A stretch of 64,000 bases of DNA from Mycobacterium lacus (GCF_010731535.1 NZ_AP022581.1:3915952-3979951); one strand, 5' to 3'. Shown: positions 33,984-44,400, counted from the stretch's first letter. Notes: generated by a model from the sequence alone, not told the origin. Translations and numbers: made by a program.

Positions 33984-35381
33984 GTGACAAACCCGCATTT
34001 TGCGTGGTTGCCGCCAGAGATTAATTCGGCACTCATGTACGCCGGCCCCGGAGCGGGGCCGCTGCTTGCCGCGGCCGCGGCCTGGGACGGGCTGGCCGCG
34101 GACCTGGCGTCAGCTGCGGCGGCGTTTGGATCGGTCACCTCCGACCTGGCCAGTGGCGCGTGGATGGGTGCGTCGTCGGCAGCGATGATGGCTGTGGCGA
34201 CTCAATACTTGGGGTGGCTCAGTGCCGCGGCCGCGCAAGCGGAACTCGCGGCGGGGCAGGCGATGGCCACCGCGGCCGCGTTCGAGGCAGCCCTGGCCGC
34301 CACGGTGCAACCCGCGGTAGTGGCGGCCAATCGCGGCCTGATGCAAGTCTTGGCGAACACGAATTGGTTGGGGTTCAACACCCCGGCGATCATGGACATC
34401 GAGGCCGCATACGAACAGATGTGGGCATTGGACGTCGCGGCGATGGCGGCTTACCACGTCGACGCTTCGGCGGCGGCCGCACAGCTGGCGCCTTGGCAGA
34501 AGGTCCTGCAGAGCCTGGGCATCCAGATCGAAAGCAACGGCCAAATCAGCCTGGGCTTCGGCAATTCCGGCGGCGGAAACCTAGGCCTCGGGAACAGCGG
34601 CGATAGCAACCTGGGCAGCGGCAACACCGGCAGTGGAAACATCGGCTTCGGCAACACGGGCACCGGCAACATCGGTTTCGGTCTGACCGGTGACCACCAG
34701 ATCGGCTTCGGCGGCTTCAACTCGGGCAGCGGAAACCTGGGCTTCGGGAACTCGGGCACCGGAAACGTCGGCTTCTTCAACTCCGGCAGCGGAAACCTGG
34801 GCCTCGGCAACTCGGGGTCTCTCAACACCGGTCTGGGGAACTCGGGCGCCGTCAATGCGGGCTTCGCCAATGCCGGGAGCATGAACGCCGGCTTCGGGCA
34901 CTCGGGGACGCCAGACGCCATCGGGGCGACCCAGGCCAGCTCACAGGCGGCCTTGCTCAGCTCCGCCGGCTACGCCACGGGCGGCCTGGGCACCGCAACG
35001 ATGAGCTCCGGCATCCTCAACTCGGCCCTCGCCCATACGGGTGGCCTCAACCCAGCCATCGCGGGCTCGAGCGCCGTCACCCCGAACGCGGCCGGCACGC
35101 CCGTCGCCACCCCCACCGGCAGCTTGGACCCGGGCAGCGGTGTCGCTAATGCGAGCAACGCCGCCAACGCCGGCCTGCGAAACGTCGGCAGCGGCTACAC
35201 GGGCTTCTACAACTCCGGCGGCAGCGACTCAGGCCCGCGCGGCACGGCCGCTCGTGAGCCAGGCATCGCCAGCTCGGGTGCCCCTGGCTCGGGCATCCCC
35301 AAATCGAACTTCTACCTGACGGGCGACCGCCAGTCCGCTGACGCCGACCCGGGCATCAGGCAGCCGATTCCGTCCGAGTAG
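33984..35381 (+). CDS. PPE10: PPE family protein, MPTR subgroup (PPE10-like)
   Basis: A 465-residue PPE protein. The PPE domain occupies residues 1-180 (FAWLPPEINSALMYAGPGAG with Pro10-Pro11-Glu12), followed by the major polymorphic tandem repeats at about 185-320: NxGxGNxG units such as GFGNSGGGNLGLGNSG and GNIGFGNTGTGNIGFG. The C-terminal 130 residues are low-complexity and polar. MPTR proteins are exported by type VII secretion, and PPE10 is reported to influence capsule integrity through ESX-5. Position next to the Rv0441c-like gene and groEL2 fits PPE10 (Rv0442c). GTG start. Confidence 0.9.
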   Translation: MTNPHFAWLPPEINSALMYAGPGAGPLLAAAAAWDGLAADLASAAAAFGSVTSDLASGAWMGASSAAMMAVATQYLGWLSAAAAQAELAAGQAMATAAAFEAALAATVQPAVVAANRGLMQVLANTNWLGFNTPAIMDIEAAYEQMWALDVAAMAAYHVDASAAAAQLAPWQKVLQSLGIQIESNGQISLGFGNSGGGNLGLGNSGDSNLGSGNTGSGNIGFGNTGTGNIGFGLTGDHQIGFGGFNSGSGNLGFGNSGTGNVGFFNSGSGNLGLGNSGSLNTGLGNSGAVNAGFANAGSMNAGFGHSGTPDAIGATQASSQAALLSSAGYATGGLGTATMSSGILNSALAHTGGLNPAIAGSSAVTPNAAGTPVATPTGSLDPGSGVANASNAANAGLRNVGSGYTGFYNSGGSDSGPRGTAAREPGIASSGAPGSGIPKSNFYLTGDRQSADADPGIRQPIPSE

Positions 35382-35401
35382 CGCGGCCTATCCTCGAAAC
35401 C

Positions 35402-35803
35402 ATGAGCGACAAGCACGCGAAGAAGGTTGACCTCGAACGACTCGCGGGCGCTCTACCCGACTTCCCGTTCGCCTACCTGATCACCGTCGATGAGGGCTAT
35501 CGCATCCACACCGTGACGGTCGAACCGGTGCTGCGCGGAGCCCTCCTCGACGTCGGGCTCATCGGCGGGCGCACCCGCAAAAATCTGGCCCACCGCAGCG
35601 ACGTCACCTTGCTGTGGCCGCCGTCCAAACCCGGCGGCTACTCGCTGATCGTTGATGGCAGCGCCGTGGTCACTGATTCCGGCGCCGAGACCGCCCGGCT
35701 GCGGGTCGTGCCCACCCGTGCGCTACTGCACCGCGACGCCGACTCCCCCACGGCGGCCAAAGGCTGCCTGCACGACTGCGTCGTGTTCTCCGAACCGGCC
35801 TAA
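35402..35803 (+). CDS. Pyridoxamine oxidase-like flavin-fold protein (Rv0441c-like)
   Basis: A 133-residue small split-barrel protein: LPDFPFAYLITVDEGYRIHT, VGLIGGRTRKNLAHRSDVTL, LWPPSKPGGYSLIVDGSAVV. The fold and the R-T-x-x-N-L segment resemble flavin-binding pyridoxamine-phosphate-oxidase-like proteins that bind FMN, F420 or haem; the ligand is not determinable. ATG at 35402, 20 bases after the PPE stop, so probably read with it. A strong terminator follows immediately after the stop codon. Confidence 0.82.
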   Translation: MSDKHAKKVDLERLAGALPDFPFAYLITVDEGYRIHTVTVEPVLRGALLDVGLIGGRTRKNLAHRSDVTLLWPPSKPGGYSLIVDGSAVVTDSGAETARLRVVPTRALLHRDADSPTAAKGCLHDCVVFSEPA

Positions 35804-35804
35804 A

Positions 35805-35852
35805 CGAAGAAGCCCGGCCCCACAAGCCTTTTCGGGGGACCGGGCTTCTTCG
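35805..35852. terminator. Strong bidirectional hairpin between Rv0441c-like gene and groEL2
   Basis: CGAAGAAGCCCGG (35805-35817) pairs perfectly with CCGGGCTTCTTCG (35840-35852): a 13-base stem with a 22-base loop containing TTTT. It begins one base after the plus-strand stop codon and lies downstream of the convergent groEL2, so it can end both transcripts. Confidence 0.8.
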
Positions 35853-35919
35853 TGGTGCGGACTTCTGCCGATTGTCCGACTCCTCCTCGGGCCACTGCGC
35901 GGCCCGCATCGTCGTCGGA

Positions 35920-37542
<1,623 letters not shown>

Positions 37543-37688
37543 TGCGAAGTGCTTCCTCCGGATTGGGAATGAAACTGGGGCCACCGGGTGGCGACAACCC
37601 CGTTACTTACGCTGGCCGGGCGCAGTGCCCGCGACGGACGGCTCAGGTCGTCGTCGCTGCGACAACGGCCCGGCCTCACCGTCCCGAC

Positions 37689-37715
37689 CTAGCACTCACC
37701 CGTCGCGAGTGCCAA
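37689..37715. promoter_or_regulatory. CIRCE element 1 (HrcA operator) of groEL2
   Basis: CTAGCACTC-N9-GAGTGCCAA matches the CIRCE consensus TTAGCACTC-N9-GAGTGCTAA with two mismatches, 147 bases upstream of the groEL2 start. Confidence 0.92.
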
Positions 37716-37723
37716 CGTCATTC

Positions 37724-37750
37724 TTAGCACTCGCCTATGCCGAGTGCAAG
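37724..37750. promoter_or_regulatory. CIRCE element 2 (HrcA operator) of groEL2
   Basis: TTAGCACTC-N9-GAGTGCAAG has a perfect left arm and two mismatches in the right arm. The centres of the two CIRCE boxes are 35 bases apart, so two HrcA dimers could sit side by side over the promoter. The rest of the 37543-37861 gap shows no gene. Confidence 0.92.
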
Positions 37751-37861
37751 GACGCCCAGTCCGTCACCAATACACCGCCGCGAATGCAACGGCACGGTGA
37801 TTTTCCGCGCGGATTTTCGCCGTGCCGTTACGCTCGGCGAGTCAGCGGGCAAGCTAGGGAT

Positions 37862-38356
37862 ATGTCGCTCGTCGTGCCGCCTTACCCGAAACCCCGCTAC
37901 ACCGAGGCCGAACCCGAAGTCAGCGCCTGGCTCAAGCGGGCCGACGAGGCACCCGACTACGAGGTTGCCGGAGTCAAGTACCACTACCTGGCCAATCAGC
38001 AAGCCACCACCGGCGACTACGGGCTCTACCGCGTCGACATCGCGCCGGCTGCAGGTGGACCTGGGCCGCATTTCCACCGCGCAATGTCCGAGGCGTTCTT
38101 CGTGCTTTCCGGGACGATGAAGCTCTACGACGGCAACGAGTGGGCCGACGGGCGTCCGGGCGACTTCCTCTATGTCCCACCCGGCGGGATCCACGGTTTC
38201 CGCAACGAGGCTGACGAGCCGGCATCGACCCTGATGTTGTTCGCTCCCGGCGCACCGCGCGAGGCCTATTTCGAAGGTTTCACCGCATTGGCCGATATGA
38301 CCGACGACGAACGCCGCGAGTGGTTCATCCGCCACGACAACTACTGGATCGAGTAA
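37862..38356 (+). CDS. Cupin-domain protein
   Basis: A 164-residue single-cupin protein. Cupin motif 1 is seen as GPGPHFHRAMSEAFFVLSG, and motif 2 as GDFLYVPPGGIHGFRNEAD; together they supply His/Glu/His metal ligands. The C-terminal tail (ADMTDDERREWFIRHDNYWI) is specific to a subgroup of actinobacterial cupins. Substrate unknown; dioxygenase, isomerase and storage functions all occur in the fold. It is divergent from groEL2 and shares the regulatory gap with the CIRCE boxes. A long palindrome follows its stop. Confidence 0.8.
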   Translation: MSLVVPPYPKPRYTEAEPEVSAWLKRADEAPDYEVAGVKYHYLANQQATTGDYGLYRVDIAPAAGGPGPHFHRAMSEAFFVLSGTMKLYDGNEWADGRPGDFLYVPPGGIHGFRNEADEPASTLMLFAPGAPREAYFEGFTALADMTDDERREWFIRHDNYWIE

Positions 38357-38392
38357 TCGCCGTCTTGCCGGTGAACTGGCAAGCCGGGCGAA

Positions 38393-38442
38393 CAGACACA
38401 GAATCGCATTTCGCCGGGCGAAATCGTGCGATTCTGCGTCTG
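38393..38442. repeat. Long palindrome, possible terminator and dispersed intergenic element
   Basis: An outer 16-base stem (CAGACACAGAATCGCA with TGCGATTCTGCGTCTG, one mismatch) encloses an inner perfect 7-base stem TTTCGCC-G-GGCGAAA. It lies 37 bases after the cupin stop. Near-identical AGACGCAGAATCGC-type palindromes recur between genes in mycobacterial genomes as I remember them, so it may be a dispersed element used as a terminator. Confidence 0.65.
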
Positions 38443-38452
38443 CTCACCCGGC

Positions 38453-38640
38453 CATTTCGCGCTGACCGGACCGCTCCTCGACCACCTGCTGCCAGTGCGC
38501 GGGTCGCGGGGGGTGACCGTCAGCAGCGTGGGCCACCGGATTCGCGCCACGATCCACTTCGACGATCTGCACCGGGAACGCCGTTGCGACCGGATCGCCG
38601 CCTACGGGCAGTCCAAGTTGGCCAACCTGCTGTTCACTCG
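38453..38640 (+). pseudogene. Short-chain dehydrogenase remnant (Rv0439c-like)
   Basis: A 60-residue fragment reads HFALTGPLLDHLLPV, then VTVSSVGHRIRATIHFDDL and AAYGQSKLANLLFT, i.e. the middle of an SDR with the catalytic Ser and Tyr-x-x-x-Lys. The N-terminal Rossmann half is missing, replaced by the palindrome, and the sequence stops matching after LLFT. H37Rv carries an intact SDR (Rv0439c) between groEL2 and moeA2, so this is the decayed counterpart. Confidence 0.75.
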
Positions 38641-38756
38641 AAGGTCGTCCAGTCCAGCCCCCAGGCCCATGACGCGGACCCGCAACGCCGGCCCTGCACC
38701 GTCTCCGAAGAGCCACCGGCGTCGGGTTTCCGATCTGACGGGCCGATAATGGCCGG

Positions 38757-39971
38757 GTGCGGTCCGTCGCAGAACATCAGCGCGTCGTAGGAGAGATGAT
38801 CCGTGCCCGCCCGGCGGTCACGGTGTCGTTGACCGAGGCTCAAGGGCTGGTTCTTGCCGACGACGTGGTCGCGCGGCTGTCGCTGCCGGTTTTCGACAAC
38901 TCCGCGATGGACGGCTACGCGGTGCGCGCCGAGGACACGTCGGGTGCGACGCCGGAACACCCGGTGGTGTTGCCGGTCGCCGAGGACATTCCCGCCGGCC
39001 GCACCGACGAATTGACGCTGCGGCCCGGTACCGCACACCGGATCATGACCGGGGCGCCGGTGCCGGCCGGGGCCACGGCCATCGTGCCGGTCGAAGCCAC
39101 CGACGGCGGCGTGCAGTCGGTGACGATCCGGCAGCACTGCGAGCCCGGCAGGCACATCCGCAGGGCCGGCGAGGACGTCGCCGCCGGGACGACCGTGCTG
39201 CGCAACGGTCAGCCGGTGACGCCGCCGGTGCTCGGCCTGGCCTCGGCGCTGGGACTGGCCGAGCTGACGGTGATCCCACGGCAGCGGGTGCTGGTGATCT
39301 CCACCGGCTCGGAGCTGGTGGCGCCGGGCCACCCGCTACGCCCGGGGCAGATCTATGAGTCCAACTCGATCATGCTGGCCGCCGCCGTCCGCGATGCGGG
39401 CGGCATCGTGGTCGCCACCGCGACCGCCGGTGACGACGTCGCGGAGTTCGGCGCGGTCCTCGACCGGTACGCCGCCGAGGCCGACCTGATCATCACCAGC
39501 GGTGGAGTCAGCGCCGGCGCCTACGAGGTGGTCAAGGACGCCTTCGGCCGCGACGGCGATCGGGGAGTGGAATTCGTCAAGGTGGCGATGCAGCCGGGAA
39601 TGCCGCAGGGCATCGGGCGCGTGGCCGGCACACCGATCGTCACGCTGCCCGGCAACCCGGTCAGCGCGCTGGTGTCCTTCGAGGTTTTCCTCCGTCCCGC
39701 GCTGCGCAGGGCTATGGGCCTGCCGAATCCCGAGCGTCCGCACCGGGCCGCGATCCTCACCGAGTCGCTGACCTCGCCGCGGGGCAAGCGCCAGTTTCGG
39801 CGCGCGATACTCGATAGCTCCAAAGGCGGGGTCGACACGGTCATCAGTTACGGCCCGCCGGCATCGCATCATCTGCGTTGGCTGGCATCGGCGAACGGCC
39901 TGCTGGATATCCCGGAGGATGTCGAGCAGGTGTCCGCCGGTACCCAGCTGCAAGTCTGGGATCTGAGTTAG
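38757..39971 (+). CDS. moeA2: Molybdopterin molybdenumtransferase MoeA2
   Basis: A 404-residue MoeA protein that inserts molybdate into adenylylated molybdopterin to make molybdenum cofactor. Motifs: LPVFDNSAMDGYAVR, APVPAGATAIVPVE, the MoCF-binding core VLVISTGSELV, GQIYESNSIMLAA and IITSGGVSAGAYEVVKDAF, then TPIVTLPGNPVSALVSFEVF and the C-terminal barrel. GTG start. It lies about 115 bases after the SDR remnant and opens a plus-strand run with psd, pssA and the AAA ATPase, as in H37Rv (Rv0438c). Confidence 0.95.
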   Translation: MRSVAEHQRVVGEMIRARPAVTVSLTEAQGLVLADDVVARLSLPVFDNSAMDGYAVRAEDTSGATPEHPVVLPVAEDIPAGRTDELTLRPGTAHRIMTGAPVPAGATAIVPVEATDGGVQSVTIRQHCEPGRHIRRAGEDVAAGTTVLRNGQPVTPPVLGLASALGLAELTVIPRQRVLVISTGSELVAPGHPLRPGQIYESNSIMLAAAVRDAGGIVVATATAGDDVAEFGAVLDRYAAEADLIITSGGVSAGAYEVVKDAFGRDGDRGVEFVKVAMQPGMPQGIGRVAGTPIVTLPGNPVSALVSFEVFLRPALRRAMGLPNPERPHRAAILTESLTSPRGKRQFRRAILDSSKGGVDTVISYGPPASHHLRWLASANGLLDIPEDVEQVSAGTQLQVWDLS

Positions 39972-40020
39972 CGCGCATTCCGCGACACCACGCGGACCGC
40001 GGCGTCCGTAAGATGACCGC

Positions 40021-40716
40021 GTGGCACGACGCCCCCGCCCGGAAGGCCCCGCGCACCTGCTCGCATTGGCGCGATCCACCATTCCGCCGGTGCACCCGGC
40101 GGGACGGCCGTTCATTTCCGCCGGCCTGGCCGTGGCTGCCGTCGGATACCGCTACCGGTGGCTGCGCCGGGCGGGTCTGTTGGCGGCGGCCGCCTGCGCG
40201 GCGTTCTTCCGTCACCCCTCGCGGGTGCCACCCACCCGGCCCGGTGTGGTGGTCGCGCCCGCCGACGGCGTGATCTGCGTCATCGACTCCGCGGCCCCGC
40301 CCCGCGAACTCGCCATGGGTGACGCGCCGCTGCCGCGCGTCAGCATCTTCCTGTCGGTGTTCGACGCCCACGTGCAGCGGGCCCCGGTGACCGGCGAGGT
40401 GATCGCCGTGCACCACCGGCCGGGCCGATTCGGCTCCGCCGATCTGCCCGCGGCGAGCGACGACAACGAGCGCACCAGCGTGCGGATCCGCACGGCCAGC
40501 GGTGCCGAGGTGGTCGCGGTCCAGATCGCCGGGCTTCTGGCGCGCCGGATCGTGTGCGACGCACACGTCGGGGACAAGCTGTCGATCGGCGACACCTACG
40601 GCCTGATCCGATTCGGCTCCCGGCTGGACACCTACCTGCCGCCACGCGCGGAACCGGCCGTCAGAGTGGGCCAGCGCGCGACTGGCGGCGAGACCGTGCT
40701 GGCCGAATTGCCATGA
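40021..40716 (+). CDS. psd: Phosphatidylserine decarboxylase
   Basis: Phosphatidylserine decarboxylase turns phosphatidylserine into phosphatidylethanolamine, the next step after PssA. The 231-residue proenzyme has a hydrophobic N-terminal stretch (GLAVAAVGYRYRWLRRAGLL), PADGVICVID, FLSVFDAHVQRAPVTGEV, and the autocleavage site in YGLIRFGSRLDTYLP, where Gly-Ser cleavage makes the pyruvoyl group on the small subunit. GTG start; the stop overlaps the pssA ATG (ATGA), so the two steps are coupled. Confidence 0.95.
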   Translation: MARRPRPEGPAHLLALARSTIPPVHPAGRPFISAGLAVAAVGYRYRWLRRAGLLAAAACAAFFRHPSRVPPTRPGVVVAPADGVICVIDSAAPPRELAMGDAPLPRVSIFLSVFDAHVQRAPVTGEVIAVHHRPGRFGSADLPAASDDNERTSVRIRTASGAEVVAVQIAGLLARRIVCDAHVGDKLSIGDTYGLIRFGSRLDTYLPPRAEPAVRVGQRATGGETVLAELP

Positions 40717-41573
40717 CGACCAAGCCTCGGAGCAGGCGAGGGGTAAACCTGCAGATACTGCCCAGCGCCATGACGGTGCTGTCGATCTGTGCCGGCTTGA
40801 CCGCGATCAGGTTCGCCCTGGACCACCAGCCGGTGCCCGCGATGGCACTGATCGCCGCGGCCGCCATCCTCGACGGACTCGACGGTCGGGTGGCCCGCAT
40901 CCTCGACGTCCAGTCGCGGTTGGGCGCGGAAATCGACTCACTGGCCGACGCGGTGAACTTCGGAGTGACACCCGCGCTGGTGCTCTACGTGACGATGTTG
41001 TCGAAGTGGCCGGTCGGTTGGGTCGTCGTGCTGCTCTATGCGGTGTGCGTGGTGTTACGGCTGGCGCGGTACAACGCGCTGCAGGACGACGGAACCCAGC
41101 CCGCGTACGCCCGTGAATTCTTCGTCGGAATGCCCGCGCCGGCGGGCGCGGTTTCCATGATCGGCCTGCTGGCCCTCAAGATGCAGTTCGGCGAAGGCTG
41201 GTGGACCTCGGTGTGGTTCCTGTGCGTCTGGGTCACGGGGACGTCGATTCTCATGGTCAGCGGGATCCCGATGAAAAAGATGCACGCCGTGTCGGTGCCG
41301 CCCAACTACGCGGCCGCGCTGCTCGCGCTGCTGGCGATCTGCGCGGCGGCCGCGGTGCTGGTCCCCTACATGCTGATCTGGGTGATCATCATCGCCTACC
41401 TGTGCCATATCCCGTTCGCGGTGCGCAACCGGCGCTGGCTCGCCGCACATCCCGAAGCATGGGGCGACAAGCCCAAGCAGCGGCGCGCCGCGCGGCGCGC
41501 GATCCGCCGGGCGCAGCCCCATCGCCGGTCGATGGCGCGGCTGGGCCTGCGTAAGCCGGGCGGGCGGCTTTGA
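40713..41573 (+). CDS. pssA: CDP-diacylglycerol-serine O-phosphatidyltransferase
   Basis: PssA makes phosphatidylserine from CDP-diacylglycerol and serine in the inner membrane. The 286-residue protein has the CDP-alcohol phosphotransferase signature DGLDGRVAR-x8-GAEIDSLAD (D-G-x2-A-R-x8-G-x3-D-x3-D) at about residues 50-75 and roughly six to eight membrane helices, including LLALLAICAAAAVLVPYMLI. The last 35 residues are very basic (KPKQRRAARRAIRRAQPHRR). ATGA overlap with psd; the next gene starts two bases after the stop. Confidence 0.95.
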   Translation: MTTKPRSRRGVNLQILPSAMTVLSICAGLTAIRFALDHQPVPAMALIAAAAILDGLDGRVARILDVQSRLGAEIDSLADAVNFGVTPALVLYVTMLSKWPVGWVVVLLYAVCVVLRLARYNALQDDGTQPAYAREFFVGMPAPAGAVSMIGLLALKMQFGEGWWTSVWFLCVWVTGTSILMVSGIPMKKMHAVSVPPNYAAALLALLAICAAAAVLVPYMLIWVIIIAYLCHIPFAVRNRRWLAAHPEAWGDKPKQRRAARRAIRRAQPHRRSMARLGLRKPGGRL

Positions 41574-41574
41574 G

Positions 41575-43734
41575 TTGGCGCGTCAGCTCACGCTCACGGC
41601 CCGGCTGAACACGTCGGCCGTCGACTCGCGGCGCGGGGTCATCCGGTTGCACCCGAGCGCCGTTGCCGCCCTTGGCATCCGGGAGTGGGATGCGGTGTCG
41701 CTGACCGGGTCGCGGACCACCGCGGCGGTGGCCGGGCTGGCGAGCCAGGACACCCCGGTCGGCACCGTGTTGCTGGACGACGTGACGCTGTCCAATGCCG
41801 GCCTGCGGGAGGGCACCGCGGTGATCGTCGGCACGGTCACGGTCTACGGCGCGCGGTGGGTGACGCTGAGCGGCTCGGCACTGACCACGCAGTCGATTCC
41901 GCCGGTCACCCTGCGGCAGGCCTTGCTCGGCAAGGTGATGACGGTCGGCGACGCGGTGTCGCTGCTGCCCCGCGACCTGGGTCCGGGCACATCCACGTCG
42001 GCGGCCAGCCGCGCGTTGGCCTCGGCGGTCGGGATCAGCTGGACATCCGAGCTGCTGACCGTCACCGGCGTCGACCCCGACGGACCGGTTAGCGTGCAAC
42101 CGAACACGCTGGTGACGTGGGGTACCGGTATCCCGCACAGCGCCGGGGCGTCCTCGCACCAACTGGACAGCGCCGCCACCCCGCAGATCCAAGTCGAGGA
42201 ACTCAAGGGCGCCCAGCCCCAGGCCGCCAAGCTGACCGAATGGCTCAAGCTTGCCCTCGACGAGCAGCACCTGCTGAAGACCTTGGGCGCGAGCACGAAC
42301 CTGGGCGTCCTGGTGTCGGGTCCGGCCGGCGTCGGCAAGGTGACCCTGGTGCGCGCGGTGTGCGCGGGCCGCAGGCTTGTCGAGCTGGACGGCCCGGAGG
42401 TCGGCGCGCTGGCCGCCGACGACCGGCTCAAGGCCGTGGCCTCGGCGGTGGCGGCGGTGCGCAACGGTGGCGGGGTGCTGCTGATCGCCGACGTCGACGC
42501 CCTGCTGCCGGCCACCGTCGAGCCGGTGGCCAGCCTCATCCTGGGCGAGCTGCGCACCGCGGTGGCCACCGACGGGGTGGCGTTGATCGCCACGTCGGCC
42601 CTGCCCGACCAGCTCGATGCCCGGCTGCGCGCACCCGAGCTGTGCGACCGCGAGCTGAGCGTGCCGCTGCCCGACGCCGTCACCCGCAAGGCGCTGCTGG
42701 AGGCGCTGCTGAAGCCGGTGCCCACACGTGACCTCGATCTCGACGAAATCGCCCACCGCACACCGGGTTTCGTGGTCGCCGACCTGGCCGCGCTGGTGCG
42801 TGAAGCCGCGCTGCGGGCGGCGTCAAGGGCCAGCGCCGACGGCCGGCCACCGACCCTGAACCAGGACGACCTGGCCGGTGCGCTGACCGTCATCCGGCCG
42901 CTGTCCCGCTCGGCGAGCGAGGAGGTCACCGTCGGCAGCGTCACGCTCGACGACGTCGGCGACATGGCCGGCGCCAAGCAGGCCCTGACCGAAGCGGTGC
43001 TGTGGCCGTTGCAGCACCCGGACACCTTCGCGCGGTTGGGGGTTGACCCGCCCCGTGGGGTGTTGCTGTACGGCCCGCCCGGCTGCGGCAAGACCTTCGT
43101 GGTCCGCGCGCTGGCCAGCACCGGGCGGCTCAGCGTGCACGCCGTCAAAGGCTCCGAGCTGATGGACAAGTGGGTGGGCTCGTCGGAAAAGGCGGTGCGC
43201 GAGCTGTTTCGCCGCGCCCGTGACTCCGCACCGTCGCTGGTGTTCCTGGACGAGGTCGATGCGTTGGCGCCCCGCCGCGGCCAGAGTTTCGACTCGGGTG
43301 TGACCGACCGGGTGGTGGCCGCGTTGTTGACCGAGCTCGACGGCATCAACCCGCTACGAGACGTCGTCGTGCTGGGCGCGACCAACCGGCCCGATCTGAT
43401 CGACCCGGCGTTGCTGCGTCCGGGGCGGCTGGAACGGCTGGTGTTCGTCGAACCGCCCGACGCGACCGCGCGCCGGGAAATCCTGCGCACCGCCGGGAAG
43501 TCGATCCCCCTGAGCGACGACGTCGACCTCGACGTCGTGTCCGCCGAACTCGACGGTTACAGCGCCGCCGACTGTGTGGCGTTGCTGCGGGAGGCCGCGC
43601 TCACCGCGATGCGGCGTTCCATCGATGCTGCCGACGTCACCGCCGCCGATCTGGCCGCCGCGCGCGAAACCGTGCGCCCCTCACTGGATGCCGTGCAGGT
43701 GGCATCGTTACGCGCGTTCGGCAAAGCCCTGTAG
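41575..43734 (+). CDS. Double AAA+ ATPase of the Cdc48/p97 type (Rv0435c-like)
   Basis: A 719-residue protein with an N-terminal double-psi/Cdc48-N-like domain (residues 1-150) and two AAA modules. D1 has a degenerate Walker A (SGPAGVGKVTLV, Val in place of the usual Thr after Lys) and a weak Walker B (VLLIADVDAL). D2 is canonical: YGPPGCGKTFVV, LVFLDEVDALAPRRG, ATNRPDLIDPALLRPGRLER with sensor and Arg fingers. It likely uses D2 to unfold or remodel proteins; substrate unknown. TTG start two bases after pssA; an N-terminal extension as in H37Rv would need a start inside pssA. Confidence 0.9.
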   Translation: MARQLTLTARLNTSAVDSRRGVIRLHPSAVAALGIREWDAVSLTGSRTTAAVAGLASQDTPVGTVLLDDVTLSNAGLREGTAVIVGTVTVYGARWVTLSGSALTTQSIPPVTLRQALLGKVMTVGDAVSLLPRDLGPGTSTSAASRALASAVGISWTSELLTVTGVDPDGPVSVQPNTLVTWGTGIPHSAGASSHQLDSAATPQIQVEELKGAQPQAAKLTEWLKLALDEQHLLKTLGASTNLGVLVSGPAGVGKVTLVRAVCAGRRLVELDGPEVGALAADDRLKAVASAVAAVRNGGGVLLIADVDALLPATVEPVASLILGELRTAVATDGVALIATSALPDQLDARLRAPELCDRELSVPLPDAVTRKALLEALLKPVPTRDLDLDEIAHRTPGFVVADLAALVREAALRAASRASADGRPPTLNQDDLAGALTVIRPLSRSASEEVTVGSVTLDDVGDMAGAKQALTEAVLWPLQHPDTFARLGVDPPRGVLLYGPPGCGKTFVVRALASTGRLSVHAVKGSELMDKWVGSSEKAVRELFRRARDSAPSLVFLDEVDALAPRRGQSFDSGVTDRVVAALLTELDGINPLRDVVVLGATNRPDLIDPALLRPGRLERLVFVEPPDATARREILRTAGKSIPLSDDVDLDVVSAELDGYSAADCVALLREAALTAMRRSIDAADVTAADLAAARETVRPSLDAVQVASLRAFGKAL

Positions 43735-43759
43735 CGCTCGGGCCGCCGCCGGAGCGTTA
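43732..43759. terminator. Weak bidirectional hairpin between convergent genes
   Basis: TAGCGCTC pairs with GAGCGTTA (eight pairs, one G-U) around a 12-base GC loop. It covers the stop codons of both the AAA ATPase and the Lon-N protein gene and may terminate both. Confidence 0.4.
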
Positions 43760-44398
43760 CTCGGACAGCTCGAACTCCACGATGGCGGCGACGGAATCCA
43801 CAGCCTCGTGCAGCGCGGCCAGCCGATCGGCGGCCGACGGCGCCGCGAGTACCGCGTAGCGGTCGGCCGCACCGATCGGGACGCGCGAGGCCAACGCGTA
43901 GAGCCGCTGCCCGGCGTCGGCGTCGCGGTGGCCGAGCACCGCATCGCGGTCGGGCAACCGAGCGCCGCGGGCGGTCGCGATCCGCTCGAACAGCGCCATC
44001 ACCCGGTCCTCGAGCTCCAGCAGCTGGGGTTCGGTCACCGGATCTCCCGGCTCGTCGGGCCAGATTCGCACGGTCGCCCGCGGGTAGGGATCGTCGGGCA
44101 GCCAGTCACACACCCGGATCCGTTCGCCGGTTCGACAGCGCAGCACATATCGGCCCGCACCCTGATCGACGTATTCGTCGATCAGGGCTAAAGTCCCGAC
44201 GTCACAACGTGACTCGCCGCCGCCGACCTCGCGGCCGCGCGAGATGAGTACTACCCCGAAGCGCGGATCACCGGTCGCGATGCAGTCCGCCACCAGCGCG
44301 CTATAGCGGGGCTCGAAGATGCGCAGCGGCAGATCCTGGTTGGGCAGCAGCGCCGCTTCGAGCGGAAACATGGCCAGCTCAAAGGGCTCTGGCGCCAT
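43757..44398 (-). CDS. Lon N-terminal-domain protein (Rv0434-like)
   Basis: A 213-residue protein that is the substrate-binding N-domain of Lon protease standing alone: FELAMFPLEAALLPNQDLPL, LRIFEPRYSALVADCIATGD, FGVVLISRGREVGGGESRCD, then a helical second half. No ATPase or protease domain is present, as in other free-standing Lon-N proteins whose job may be substrate recruitment. Its ATG is two bases past the stop of the YbdK-type gene, placing it last in the virR-sodC-ybdK run. Confidence 0.87.
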   Translation of the reverse strand: MAPEPFELAMFPLEAALLPNQDLPLRIFEPRYSALVADCIATGDPRFGVVLISRGREVGGGESRCDVGTLALIDEYVDQGAGRYVLRCRTGERIRVCDWLPDDPYPRATVRIWPDEPGDPVTEPQLLELEDRVMALFERIATARGARLPDRDAVLGHRDADAGQRLYALASRVPIGAADRYAVLAAPSAADRLAALHEAVDSVAAIVEFELSE

Positions 44399-44400
44399 GG

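Noticed and set aside
34540..34920. Tandem repeats in 34540-34920 as a CRISPR array or minisatellite
   Set aside because: They are the in-frame MPTR repeats of the PPE gene with codon-level variation; there are no spacers.
41844..43490. 548-codon antisense frame opposite the AAA ATPase
   Set aside because: Ser/Thr/Arg-rich composition typical of antisense frames in GC-rich genes; no motif, and the plus strand is certain.
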